Positions 29,144 to 38,756 of a stretch of DNA of 64,000 nt are shown piece by piece. Position numbers and translations under genes: made by a program. The notes under the pieces are model-generated. The model did not search any database. It saw only the letters and a program-made list of their open reading frames with translations, and was not told the origin of the DNA. The stretch is from Nostoc sp. CHAB 5844 (GTDB taxonomy: Bacteria; Cyanobacteriota; Cyanobacteriia; Cyanobacteriales; Nostocaceae). The stretch lies in contig NZ_JAIVFW010000008.1 of the NCBI RefSeq assembly GCF_020829595.1, positions 62,001 to 126,000 on the forward strand, given 5' to 3'. Within the stretch, counting starts at the first letter, position 1. Each line of letters starts with the position of its first letter.

Positions 29144-31576
29144 CTAGTCCATTTCCCATTCTAATCTCAAGGTTTCCAGTTTGGAATTTTTTACACTCAG
29201 TCTTTTACACTCATCTAAAAATTCTTTTACCTGTTCTTGAGTTAGACTCAATCCGCCATCTTGAAGATTGTGAATATAAGTAATCACATCCGAAGTTGTC
29301 AAATATGAACTTATATCTTCAAGTAAAATAGCATTATTAACTTCTCGACATACTAACTCAATATCAGATGATGTAAATCTGACACTCTTCTCTGCTAACA
29401 TTTCAAAATTAACCGATTGATTCACATTAATTTGTGATAAATAATGCTTAAATATATCGGCTCTTTCCTCTTGGTTTGGTGGAAAAATAGGAATCTTCCA
29501 ATCTAACCTGCCAGAACGTTTTAATGCACTATCAATTCCATTTAAATAATTAGTAGCAGCAATGACAATTACATCACTATCTTTAATATTGTTCAGTTCT
29601 ATCAATAACTGATTGATTGTGGCTTTTTGGTCAGTATGAGCATTATCTTCATTACGATTAAATCCAATGCTATCTAACTCATCTATGAATAAAACAGAAG
29701 GTGCTTTTTTTTTAGCTTGAGCAAAAATATCTCGAATATTTTTTTGACTTTGACCTATCCAAACACTAACAATATCCGCAGGAGAAAACTTAAAGAAATA
29801 TCGACCAGATTCATTAGCAAAGGCATTAGCTAGTAATGTTTTACCACATCCAGGTAAACCATAGAAAAGAATGCCTCCAATTGAACCTTTATGTCCTTTA
29901 GATTGTAATTTTAGGAGTTTAGTTAATTTTTCTTTTTCCTCATTTAGCCCTTTAACTTGGCTAAAGTCAAGTTTTACTGGTTTGACAATTGGATTAATTT
30001 GACTTATTACATTTTTTTTGACTTTATATTCAAAAGTAGGATAGTTAATCGTTTCAAATGAAACAGGCACTAATTGATGTTTTTCATAATCCGGGGTCAT
30101 GACTATAATTTTAAAGTTAGCACCATAGTATTCTGCTAATTTGTATTCTAAAATTTCTTTAGTTTTTTTCAGTTGATAGTAGTTGCGAGCAATTTCAAAT
30201 CCAGGTACTACTAACCAAACACTTTCTAAATTATTTGACCATACCTGAGATTTTCGTAAAATTCTCTTAATCATATCAAAAAAGAGATTATTATCAGCGA
30301 ATTCTTGATATTTGAGAGTTTCTATTTCAACAACAATTTTATTTTTTACGTAGACTTCAATTTTTTCAGTTTGATATTCTTCGTATTCATCATCATCTGT
30401 ATTCTCTTCGTCTTGGGAAGTTAGCTCTACTTCACAGCCTATATGAGATAATTCATATCCTAGATTTTCCAAAGTTTTGATAGCAAAATATTTTAAATAG
30501 ATATATTCACTGCTTTCTTGTTGCCACTTCAGATGATAAAGATGTTCAGGTTTCATCTTCAGTAATAATTGTGATTCAGCTTGTATTTGTGCTTTTTGAA
30601 GTTCTAAGAAATAATTTAATAGAGATACATCATCTTCATCTGTTTCATAATAAGGTAGTTCTAATAGTAGACGGAAGTGCGCCAATATCTCTTCTTTTCG
30701 CTCAATTAAAGCCTCGTGAGAATATTTACATCTAAGAGTAAAAGTGAAAGGAATTTTACTAGCAACTCTATCTATTAAATGTCCCAAAGTATCTTCTTTT
30801 TGCTGGGATTGGATTTCTGATATTGACGGACAATGAAATAAAATAAATGTTTGTGTAGAGTTATATTTATTTAAAGACAAAGATATCTGTTCAAATTGCT
30901 CATCAAATTTTTCTGAATCTAGCAATTCTAAGCCAGTGTTACCTAAGATAACACTTGTCATGGTTGAGCAATAAAAATGAAATATATTTGCTCCCTGAAT
31001 TGGATTTTCTTTTTCATTTTCATTATCATCATCAGAGTCAATAATATTAGTAGCAAATTGTCGTATAGAAGAACTTGGAATTTCGCCAGTGCCTTTATAT
31101 TGAAATTTTCTAATCAATTCATAGTTTAATATTTTGACAACAATATCAGAAAAGAAATCCACAGCTTGGGGAATGAGAAAAATTCCCATAGGTTGATTGG
31201 AATCTAAACAAGACTGGAAGCGTTCATATTCTTGCTCAGATCCGAAATCAAATAAATAGTAAAAGAAATCATGTTTGACTTGAATTGGTTCTTTAAGCTT
31301 TGGCGAAATTGGTTCAAATGCCAATAATTCCTCAGAAAATTCAACACCTTTGAGAGAAATATCTATTTTAGTATCTAAGGGAATATATAAGTCAAAAACT
31401 GGCTCGGCACAAAGCCCTAAGTTATTCAAAGTAGTATTAAACTCATCTATAAATACTTGACTTCTGCGTTGATAGCCAAAATATTCCATGATGGTTTTAA
31501 CTCGCAAGCTTTTTTTGGCTTTACCAGTTCTTTGAAGTTCATTTTTGATAGAGTTTAAATAGGCTGTATATGACAT
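29144..31576 (-). CDS. AAA+ ATPase with large uncharacterised N-terminal region
   Basis: 810 residues. The C-terminal AAA+ domain (about 535-780) is of the FtsH/Cdc48/proteasomal class: Walker A GLPGCGKT (573-580), Walker B VLFIDELD (628-635), sensor-1 N676, arginine fingers in RSGRLDW, and a helical lid. No protease or membrane segment is present. The first 500 residues match nothing I recognise; they include an acidic stretch DSDDDNENEKE (about 181) and a region (360-425) ending KNKIVVEIETLKYQ that vaguely recalls a PD-(D/E)XK nuclease core, but I would not call it one. It has low GC and few HIP1 sites compared with its neighbours, which points to acquisition. Role unknown; unfolding or remodelling ATPase is inferred. 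Confidence 0.85.
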   Translation of the reverse strand: MSYTAYLNSIKNELQRTGKAKKSLRVKTIMEYFGYQRRSQVFIDEFNTTLNNLGLCAEPVFDLYIPLDTKIDISLKGVEFSEELLAFEPISPKLKEPIQVKHDFFYYLFDFGSEQEYERFQSCLDSNQPMGIFLIPQAVDFFSDIVVKILNYELIRKFQYKGTGEIPSSSIRQFATNIIDSDDDNENEKENPIQGANIFHFYCSTMTSVILGNTGLELLDSEKFDEQFEQISLSLNKYNSTQTFILFHCPSISEIQSQQKEDTLGHLIDRVASKIPFTFTLRCKYSHEALIERKEEILAHFRLLLELPYYETDEDDVSLLNYFLELQKAQIQAESQLLLKMKPEHLYHLKWQQESSEYIYLKYFAIKTLENLGYELSHIGCEVELTSQDEENTDDDEYEEYQTEKIEVYVKNKIVVEIETLKYQEFADNNLFFDMIKRILRKSQVWSNNLESVWLVVPGFEIARNYYQLKKTKEILEYKLAEYYGANFKIIVMTPDYEKHQLVPVSFETINYPTFEYKVKKNVISQINPIVKPVKLDFSQVKGLNEEKEKLTKLLKLQSKGHKGSIGGILFYGLPGCGKTLLANAFANESGRYFFKFSPADIVSVWIGQSQKNIRDIFAQAKKKAPSVLFIDELDSIGFNRNEDNAHTDQKATINQLLIELNNIKDSDVIVIAATNYLNGIDSALKRSGRLDWKIPIFPPNQEERADIFKHYLSQINVNQSVNFEMLAEKSVRFTSSDIELVCREVNNAILLEDISSYLTTSDVITYIHNLQDGGLSLTQEQVKEFLDECKRLSVKNSKLETLRLEWEMD

Positions 31577-31738
31577 TTTGTATCCTCGCTGGAACCAAAT
31601 CTATAGTTCCCTAAATGAGCTAACTGACATAAGCGATCGCCATCATCCCCGAATTGACTTCATCAAGCGCTACCATAAATAATCATGCACTACCTGTCGC
31701 TTCAACTAGGTTGTGCGGAGTTAGGCGGAGGTTAAGTT

Positions 31739-32647
31739 GTGTTGCAAATTAGCAGGCGGCAGAAAAATGCTAGGTGGAATCTGACAGAAAATCTGGCTGG
31801 ATATCTATTTCTCGCACCCACTATTTTGGTTTTGGGAACTTTTGTGATATTGCCGATTCTCTACGCCGTCTTTCTGTCGTTACACAAAGTTCAACTTCTC
31901 GGCGCAATTGAATACCAGTTCATCGGCTTTCGCAATTTCAGCCGCTTAGTTGAGGATGAACGCGTCTGGATTGCTTTGAAAAATACAGCAGAATATGTTG
32001 CCATTGTCGTGCCTTCTCAAACTATTTTGGCTTTAGTTTTAGCAGTAACTTTGAATTCCGGGATTCGGGGAAAAAACTGGTGGCGCATCCTCTACTTTTT
32101 GCCCACGGTGACTTCTTCGGCAGTGCTAACCCTGATTTTTATGTGGATATATAACACCGATGGGCTATTAAATGATGTTTTAGCTTTTGCAGGTTTACCT
32201 ACTTATAACTGGTTAGGTGATCCATCTGTGGCACTCAAAGGCATCATGATTATGAATATTTGGTCAACTGCGCCGTTTTATATGGTGATTTATTTGGCAG
32301 CGTTGCAGGATATTCCGCAAAAATTGTACGAAGCAGCAGAACTTGATGGCGCAAATGCTTGGCAGCAATTTATTCATATTACTATTCCTTTGCTCAGTCC
32401 AGTAACTTTTTTTGTAGTAGCTATAGGCATAATTGGTACTTTTCAATTATTTGACCAGTCTTATATTTTCTCTGGTGGAACTGGCGGGCCGAATAACGCT
32501 ACCCTAACCTTGGTTTTATTAATTTATCAAGCTGTATTTCGCAATTTACAGATGGGTTATGCTGCTGCGATCGCATTTTTATTAGCACTAGTCATCATCA
32601 CCATGACTTTAATTCAACGACGTTTATTTGGAGGCGAAAAAATTTGA
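31739..32647 (+). CDS. Carbohydrate ABC transporter permease, MalF/UgpA type
   Basis: 302-residue inner-membrane subunit with six predicted helices and EAA loop YEAAELDGANAWQQFIHITIPLL. It starts at GTG with GGAGG upstream. The stop overlaps the start of the next permease by 4 bp (TTGA), so the two form a heterodimeric channel. No solute-binding protein or ATPase gene is adjacent; in Nostoc the ATPase can be shared between sugar importers. The sugar is unknown. Confidence 0.92.
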   Translation: MLQISRRQKNARWNLTENLAGYLFLAPTILVLGTFVILPILYAVFLSLHKVQLLGAIEYQFIGFRNFSRLVEDERVWIALKNTAEYVAIVVPSQTILALVLAVTLNSGIRGKNWWRILYFLPTVTSSAVLTLIFMWIYNTDGLLNDVLAFAGLPTYNWLGDPSVALKGIMIMNIWSTAPFYMVIYLAALQDIPQKLYEAAELDGANAWQQFIHITIPLLSPVTFFVVAIGIIGTFQLFDQSYIFSGGTGGPNNATLTLVLLIYQAVFRNLQMGYAAAIAFLLALVIITMTLIQRRLFGGEKI

Positions 32648-33480
32648 CTACAATTTCTCGCATTCCTTGGCTAAAAGTATTGTTATACGCGGTGTTAACA
32701 CTTTATGCCGTTATCACTTTGATACCCTTTTTGTGGGCATTGTCGGCATCATTTAAATCGCTATCAGAGATAGTCAACGGCGGCAGTAATTTCATCCCCA
32801 AAAATTTTACTCTAGATAATTACAAACAAATATTTTTACAAGAACCTTTATTTTGGCGTTGGCTGTTCAACAGTATATTTATCGCCGTCAGCGTCACATT
32901 ATTAAATTTAATATTCAACTCAATGGCTGGTTACGCCTTGGCTAGACTACGCTTTGTAGGCAGAAACTTTTGGTTCTTCTTAATTTTGGCAGTGTTGGCA
33001 GTACCAGCCCAAATTACCTTGATTCCTACATTTTTAATTTTAAAGGCGATCGGATGGCTGAATTCTTATCAAGGCATGATTGTGCCAGGGATGGTGAATG
33101 CTACTTTTATCTTTATGATGCGGCAGTTTTTCGTCAATTTTCCTAGGGAATTAGAAGAAGCAGCGCAATTAGATGGCTTAAATACTTTTGGAATTTTCAG
33201 ATATATTGTTTTACCTTTAGCAAAACCAGCACTAGCAGCCCAAGCAGTTTTTGTTTTCATGGGTAGTTGGAATAATTTCTTGCTACCTGTAGTTATCTTA
33301 TTTGACCCCGAAATGTTCACCTTACCCTTGGGCTTGAACACCTTTAAAGGTCTATATATCAGCTATTGGAACTACATCATGGCCGCTTCTATGGTTTTTA
33401 CTCTACCTGCATTAGGTATATATGCTTTCTTCAACCGCTACTTTATCCAAAGCGCCACTTTTACAGGTGGGAAAGGGTAG
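32644..33480 (+). CDS. Carbohydrate ABC transporter permease, MalG/UgpE type
   Basis: 278 residues, six helices, EAA loop EEAAQLDGLNTFGIFRYIVLPLAKP. TTG start at 32644 overlapping the stop of the MalF-type gene; there is no better start, since the N-terminal membrane helix begins within the first 15 codons. It is a paralogue of the orphan permease at 3425-4258. Downstream lie ATTTGTC and CAGACTT repeats. Confidence 0.92.
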   Translation: MTTISRIPWLKVLLYAVLTLYAVITLIPFLWALSASFKSLSEIVNGGSNFIPKNFTLDNYKQIFLQEPLFWRWLFNSIFIAVSVTLLNLIFNSMAGYALARLRFVGRNFWFFLILAVLAVPAQITLIPTFLILKAIGWLNSYQGMIVPGMVNATFIFMMRQFFVNFPRELEEAAQLDGLNTFGIFRYIVLPLAKPALAAQAVFVFMGSWNNFLLPVVILFDPEMFTLPLGLNTFKGLYISYWNYIMAASMVFTLPALGIYAFFNRYFIQSATFTGGKG

Positions 33481-33725
33481 TTATTAGTCAATGGTCATTT
33501 GTCATTTGTCAAAAGGCAGTCCACTCTTCCCTTTACACCCGCACACCCTTATACCCCTACACCCATTTTCAAGCTAGGAGGCTAAAAAATGAAATTTCAG
33601 ACTTCAGACTTTAGACTTCATACTTTTTCCCAACGCCTCATCCGAATTTTGGGCGACAAATTGCACTCCTAACGTGATATTGGTATTACAGCGACTCAAT
33701 CTCTATTTGTCAGTTAACAAACATT

Positions 33726-33968
33726 ATGGGTTTTGTAACTCTAGCGATCGCAGAGATAGCAACAGACTACAGTATGACTGTGGCGAAAGTGTTTTCTCTG
33801 TATAACCAATTGGAAATTGCCTACAAATGCCACAAGGCTCATTGGGCGTTAGAAAATGCAAAAGCAATTATGGCGCAAATATCGTCGGAAATTTGCCACA
33901 AAGGTACTAGCGACTCGGTGAGTGATGCCATCACCTTGTGGGCGATTTCGGGCTTGAGCGAATCTTGA
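33726..33968 (+). CDS. Small hypothetical protein upstream of psbV
   Basis: 80 residues, MGFVTLAIAEIATDYSMTVAKVFSLY at the start, mostly alpha-helical by composition, no signal peptide or known motif. There is no clear ribosome-binding site before the ATG. It is kept because it contains a HIP1 site in frame, is on the same strand as psbV 85 bp further on, and the region has no other explanation. It could equally be a chance ORF. Confidence 0.4.
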   Translation: MGFVTLAIAEIATDYSMTVAKVFSLYNQLEIAYKCHKAHWALENAKAIMAQISSEICHKGTSDSVSDAITLWAISGLSES

Positions 33969-34053
33969 ATAACATAGAACCACCGTTGGCGACACGGAGA
34001 TTGAGCATCGCATTATTTAGCTGTGTTGAGCGTCAAAATTTTTAAGGGGAAAC

Positions 34054-34545
34054 ATGTTTAGAAGATTAATTGGCGTTGTTGTGGTTACTGTTTTACTAAC
34101 ATTTCAGTTGATTGTCGGTAGTGCTACAGCTGTGGAACTAGACGCAGCTACCAGAACAGTGCCATTAAATGACAAGGGTGACAATATCACACTTAGCCTC
34201 AAACAAGTTAAAGAAGGCAAACGCTTATTTCAGTACGCTTGCGCCCAATGTCATGTTGGTGGCGTTACCAAAACCAACCAAAACGTCGGACTTGAACCAG
34301 AAGCACTGGCATTGGCTACACCAAACCGGAACAACATTGAAGGTTTAGTAGATTACATGAAAAATCCTACTACTTATGATGGGGAAGAGGAAATCTCTGA
34401 ATTACACCCCAGCCTCAAGAGTGCAGATATTTTCACAGAAATGCGTAATCTGACCGAAGATGATTTAGTAGCGATCGCTGGTCATATCCTACTACAACCT
34501 AAAGTTGTCGGTACTAAGTGGGGCGGTGGCAAAATCTATTACTAA
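34054..34545 (+). CDS. psbV: Photosystem II cytochrome c-550
   Basis: Extrinsic lumenal subunit that stabilises the Mn4CaO5 cluster of PSII. 163 residues; signal peptide cleaved after SATA (about 26). Heme attachment C63-AQ-C66-H67; the second axial ligand is H118 (H92 of the mature protein), as in known PsbV. The C-terminus GGGKIYY is typical. AGGGGA precedes the ATG. It is followed by petE and petJ, so three lumenal electron-transfer proteins sit together. Confidence 0.97.
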   Translation: MFRRLIGVVVVTVLLTFQLIVGSATAVELDAATRTVPLNDKGDNITLSLKQVKEGKRLFQYACAQCHVGGVTKTNQNVGLEPEALALATPNRNNIEGLVDYMKNPTTYDGEEEISELHPSLKSADIFTEMRNLTEDDLVAIAGHILLQPKVVGTKWGGGKIYY

Positions 34546-34927
34546 ATTTCAGTACTAATTACTGAATCAGGGGGAATTGGGTACTGGAAAGATAAAAGTC
34601 TGAAATATATAGCATGAATCATGAAGTATGAAATCTCATCTTACTTCTGTTACTATTTAGCCTTCGGTCTTAACACTTCACAGTTCCTAGTTCCCAATCT
34701 TTAATAATTTTTTAGTAATTGGGATTTACTGTTGAGCTTCCTGTCAGGTTACCCAGAAATTTTTTGGGGCAATGCAGTCTAGTAACTATTGCTGATGGCA
34801 AATCTGAATACTAATTTATAGACCGATTAATAAAAAAAATTGGATCTACGACATATTGTCATACTTTGGCGTTGATTTTATTTAAAATGAAAAAGGGAAA
34901 ATAAAAACCATCTGTTAGGAGAAAGTC

Positions 34928-35344
34928 ATGAAATTGATTGCGGCAAGCCTGCGACGCTTGAGCCTAGCTATTTTGACAATTCTTTTAGTTGTAAGCAGCT
35001 TTGCTGTTTTTACACCTACCGCTGCGGCTGAAATCCACCAAATCAAGCTCGGCACTGATAAAGGAATGCTGGCATTTGAACCCAAAAAGTTATCTATTAA
35101 ACCCGGCGATACAATTGAATGGGTAAACAACAAAGTTCCTCCCCATAACGTTGTGTTTGATGCAGCTCTCAACCCTGCCAAGAGTGCAGATTTAGCTAAA
35201 TCTTTGTCTCATAAACAGATGTTAATGAGTCCTGGTCAAAAAGTAACAACTACCTTCCCCGCAGATGCACCTGCCGGTGAATACACCTTCTATTGCGAAC
35301 CCCACCGTGGTGCTGGTATGGTTGGTAAAATCACCGTTGAATAA
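34928..35344 (+). CDS. petE: Plastocyanin
   Basis: Soluble copper carrier from cytochrome b6f to PSI and terminal oxidases. 138 residues with a lumenal signal peptide (about 34 residues, ending TAAA). Type-1 copper ligands H73 (PPHN), C123, H126 (YCEPH) and M131 are complete. TAGGAG precedes the ATG. In Anabaena the petE promoter is copper-responsive; the 380-bp gap upstream (34546-34927) is AT-rich and should hold that promoter, but I cannot point to a defined site. Confidence 0.98.
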   Translation: MKLIAASLRRLSLAILTILLVVSSFAVFTPTAAAEIHQIKLGTDKGMLAFEPKKLSIKPGDTIEWVNNKVPPHNVVFDAALNPAKSADLAKSLSHKQMLMSPGQKVTTTFPADAPAGEYTFYCEPHRGAGMVGKITVE

Positions 35345-35440
35345 AAATAGCACTGTTGACACTAGATAATTTTCTAGGCTCTTCAGTAAAATTCACAAGC
35401 TAACAAATGCCATTTGGCATATACAAAAAATCACCTAATG

Positions 35441-35513
35441 GCGGTGACGAGTCTTATTTCCGCCCAGAATGCTCAACAGCGCATAGCGATGCAGGAGATG
35501 AACTCGTCACCGC
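35441..35513. repeat. Inverted repeat between petE and petJ
   Basis: GCGGTGACGAGT (35441-35452) and ACTCGTCACCGC (35502-35513) are perfect 12-bp complements separated by 49 bases. The folded form could end petE transcription or control petJ, though spacing is long for a simple terminator and no T-run follows directly. Confidence 0.5.
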
Positions 35514-35634
35514 TAATTTTATTGCTATTTAAAACTGATAAAATAAATATAAATTCAAAAATCTTTGCAATACATTAATTGATTTATAAGAGAGGTTGAT
35601 TTAGTCGCTGGAGCCGATTTAAAAGGAGAATATC

Positions 35635-35979
35635 TTGAGAAGATTTTTATTAATTTTACTTCTAGCGATCGCTTTCCTTAATTTAACATTTACTTATCCA
35701 GCACTAGCCACCGAAACATCCAACGGTGCCAAAATCTTTAGTGCCAATTGTTCTTCTTGCCACATAGGTGGCGGTAACATTCTCGTTGCCGAAAAAACCT
35801 TAAATAAGGAAGCATTATCAAAATACCTGGCAGATTATAATACAGACTCCATTCAGGCAATTATTCATCAGGTTCAGAATGGAAAAAATGCCATGCCTCC
35901 CTTCAAAAATAAGTTAACTCCCGAAGAAATTTTGGATGTAGCTGCTTACGTTTTCCAACAAGCAGAACAGGGCTGGTAA
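35635..35979 (+). CDS. petJ: Cytochrome c6
   Basis: Soluble lumenal heme protein replacing plastocyanin when copper is scarce. 114 residues; signal peptide ends at YPALA (about 25). Heme site C39-SS-C42-H43; axial Met87 in NAMPPF; C-terminal AAYVFQQAEQGW is typical. TTG start with AAGGAG just upstream; no ATG gives a complete signal peptide. It sits directly behind petE, the protein it substitutes for. Confidence 0.95.
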   Translation: MRRFLLILLLAIAFLNLTFTYPALATETSNGAKIFSANCSSCHIGGGNILVAEKTLNKEALSKYLADYNTDSIQAIIHQVQNGKNAMPPFKNKLTPEEILDVAAYVFQQAEQGW

Positions 35980-36065
35980 TCCCAATTCGTAATGACGCTT
36001 ACGGACTCGCTAACGTAATTCATAATTACGAATTACGAATTGGTATAACCTCTATTTTCCAGGAA

Positions 36066-38756
36066 CTATACATTAGCCTGTTGACGCTGATAAAGAGACC
36101 AATACAAACCCTTCTGCTGTAAAAGTTGAGTGTGAGTACCACGTTCCGCAATCACACCCTTCTCCATCACTACAATCAAATCAGCCCGCTTGAGCGGTGC
36201 AAAGCGGTGAGCAATCAAAAACACAGTACGATTTGCCGAAATCCGTTGCAGATTTTGCAGCACTTGTTGTTCCGTTTCACTATCCAACGCACTTGTCGCC
36301 TCATCCAAAATTAAAATCGGAGCCTCCGACAAAAACAACCGTGCCAAAGCAATACGTTGTCGCTGTCCTCCAGACAAAGCCGTACCTCGCTCACCGACAT
36401 TCGTTTCGTAACCATAAGGCAATTGACTGATAAAATCATGAGCTACAGCTAATCTCGCCGCCTCTACTACCTGTTCAGCCGTAATATCTGGATTGCCTAA
36501 AGTAATATTTTCTAATATCGAACCATTAAATAAAAAGTCCTCTTGCAACACTACCCCAATTTGTTGCCGCAATGATGCTAAGTCCGCACTCTTAATATCA
36601 AAACCATCAATTAAAATTCTTCCCGACTCAATTTGATACAAACGTTGCAACAACTTTGATAAAGTACTTTTACCCGAACCACTACGTCCGACTATCCCAA
36701 CAAACTGCCCTGGTTGCACATCAAAAGTAATCCCGCGTAACACAGGTTCAGTATTGGCTTGGTAACGAAAAAATACCTGCTCAAAATTCACTTGCCCTTT
36801 TAATGTTGGTAATACTAATCCTGTGCCTTGTTCCGCTTCTGGCGCAGTGTTGAGAATATCACCAATTCTATCTACTGACAGGAGTACTTGTTGCAGATTT
36901 TGCCACAACTGTACCAACCGCAACAGTGGTTCTGTCACCCGACCAGATAACATCTGAAAAGCGACTAACTGCCCAATAGTGAGCTTTTGTTCAATCACTA
37001 ACTTCGCACCCACCCACAGAATTAGTAAGGTAGAAAAATTCGTCAGAAAGTCACCAATATTACTACTAATATTAGATGTCGTTGAGGCTTTGAATCCGGT
37101 GCGAATAAATCGCGCAAATAACCCTTCCCATCGTTCTCTCGCCACTGGTTCAGCCGCGTGGGCTTTAACAGAATGAATGCCTGTAATTGTCTCTACCAAA
37201 AATGATTGACTGTCGGCACTGCGGTTAAAAGTTTCGTTGAGCCAGTTGCGTAAAATTGGTGTGGCAAAGATGGTTAAAGTGGCAAACAAGGGCAGCACTG
37301 CCAAGGCGACAAAGGTTAAGGGAATGTTGTAGTAAAACATCAATGCCAGATAGACAACGGCAAAGATGCTGTCAAGGATGACTGTTAAGGCTGTACCTGT
37401 GAGAAATTGTCGAATTTGTTCGAGTTCTTGAACACGGGCGATGGTATCACCCACGCGCCGAGATTCAAAATAAGCTAAGGGCAGGCGCATCAAATGCCGG
37501 AATAGCTGTGCCGATAAGCTTAAATCTAAGCGTCTAGCAGTATGAGTAAAGATGAATAGACGCAAAGTGCCAAGCACAGCCTCGAAGCAGGCAATCAATA
37601 ATAAGGCAATGGCCATGACATCAAGGGTAGGCAAGCTTTCTTGCACCATCACCTTATCGATGACGACTTGGGTAATTAGGGGTGTGCCTAAGCCAAATAG
37701 TTGTAATGTAAACGAGGCTAGGAGGACTTCGCCTAATAGTTTTTTATATTTCCAGACGGCAGGAATAAACCAACTGAGGTTAAATTTTTCTTGTTTATTA
37801 ATTAGTTCGACTTGCCAAAGTTGTCCATCCCAGGCAGCTTCGACGATTGATTGTGGTAGAGTTTCACATATTTGCCCTGGATTTAGAGGATTGGCAATAA
37901 CTAAGCGTGAACCTTTGAGGGCATAGACAACTACCCAACTGGGCTGAAGTTGAGTTTCGCTTTGCCATAATATTAGGGCGGGAAATGAAAGTTTTGGTAG
38001 TTCTTCCCAACTCACTTGCAGTCGCCGCAATACTAGTCCCAATTTTTCGGCAGCTTCGACGATTTGTTTGGGGCTTTGCCCACGCAGTTGCCGTTGTACC
38101 CATTCGAGTTGAACGGGGTTGTCTAGTTGTTGCGCGACCATTGTCAGACAGGCGGCGGCAGTGTTGCTGTGGGCAATGAAGGGATAATTTGATGTGTCTG
38201 GAGTCCGGTTGAGTAGTTCTTGTAGGGTTGGTTGCTGAGTGTGTGCTGCTGGCAGGGGCAGTTGTAGTTCTAGACTAGGCTGGGGTTGAGTATTAATTTG
38301 TGTTGGTTCTGCGGTTGAACCTGAGAAAAATTGTTCAATTTCTGGGGTGCTAAATTCTGTCCATAAAGCGCTGTCCCAACCAGCGACGATGACTTCTTTA
38401 CTGGCAGTTACGGCTTTGCAGTCTACTGCTATTTTGTAGAGGTCGCCGAACCAATCTCCAGTTTGCAGGGCTGCTAGGGCTTTGCTATCTTGTTCTTGTC
38501 TGAGTCGGACTTTTCCTGAGACTATGTAGTATTGATAGCCACGTTTTTGCGTTGACCAGATTTTTTCTCCTAGTTGGTAGCGATGGATAATCAACTGATG
38601 ACGCAATCTTGCTTGTTGTTCGCTACTTAACCAGCATAAGGGTGCTTGATTCCACGGTATTTCTGCTATAGCGTTTATTTCTAAAGATTCATTATCCAGA
38701 GGTGTTAACCCATTTGTAATTTCACTGTTAGCTTTTGAATTTTCTCTGCTAGCCAT
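36066..38756 (-). CDS. ABC exporter with cNMP-binding and degenerate C39 domains
   Basis: 896 residues, fused permease/ATPase of type I secretion. Order: cyclic-nucleotide-binding-like domain (about 48-150), C39-like domain (about 190-310), six-helix ABC permease (about 340-610), ATPase (about 650-890) with Walker A GRSGSGKST, signature LSGGQRQRIAL, Walker B ILILDEATSALD and H-loop. The C39 domain has IAHSNTAAACLTMV where active peptidases have DCG, so the catalytic Cys is replaced and it should bind but not cleave substrate, as in HlyB. It overlaps the preceding parvulin gene by 52 bp. Cargo is unknown; an RTX-type or similar protein is likely. It ends in repeats near petJ (convergent). Confidence 0.92.
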   Translation of the reverse strand: MASRENSKANSEITNGLTPLDNESLEINAIAEIPWNQAPLCWLSSEQQARLRHQLIIHRYQLGEKIWSTQKRGYQYYIVSGKVRLRQEQDSKALAALQTGDWFGDLYKIAVDCKAVTASKEVIVAGWDSALWTEFSTPEIEQFFSGSTAEPTQINTQPQPSLELQLPLPAAHTQQPTLQELLNRTPDTSNYPFIAHSNTAAACLTMVAQQLDNPVQLEWVQRQLRGQSPKQIVEAAEKLGLVLRRLQVSWEELPKLSFPALILWQSETQLQPSWVVVYALKGSRLVIANPLNPGQICETLPQSIVEAAWDGQLWQVELINKQEKFNLSWFIPAVWKYKKLLGEVLLASFTLQLFGLGTPLITQVVIDKVMVQESLPTLDVMAIALLLIACFEAVLGTLRLFIFTHTARRLDLSLSAQLFRHLMRLPLAYFESRRVGDTIARVQELEQIRQFLTGTALTVILDSIFAVVYLALMFYYNIPLTFVALAVLPLFATLTIFATPILRNWLNETFNRSADSQSFLVETITGIHSVKAHAAEPVARERWEGLFARFIRTGFKASTTSNISSNIGDFLTNFSTLLILWVGAKLVIEQKLTIGQLVAFQMLSGRVTEPLLRLVQLWQNLQQVLLSVDRIGDILNTAPEAEQGTGLVLPTLKGQVNFEQVFFRYQANTEPVLRGITFDVQPGQFVGIVGRSGSGKSTLSKLLQRLYQIESGRILIDGFDIKSADLASLRQQIGVVLQEDFLFNGSILENITLGNPDITAEQVVEAARLAVAHDFISQLPYGYETNVGERGTALSGGQRQRIALARLFLSEAPILILDEATSALDSETEQQVLQNLQRISANRTVFLIAHRFAPLKRADLIVVMEKGVIAERGTHTQLLQQKGLYWSLYQRQQANV

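Noticed and set aside
29144-31576. Calling the AAA+ protein an FtsH protease
   Set aside because: No membrane helices and no HExxH zinc-protease domain; only the ATPase domain is similar.
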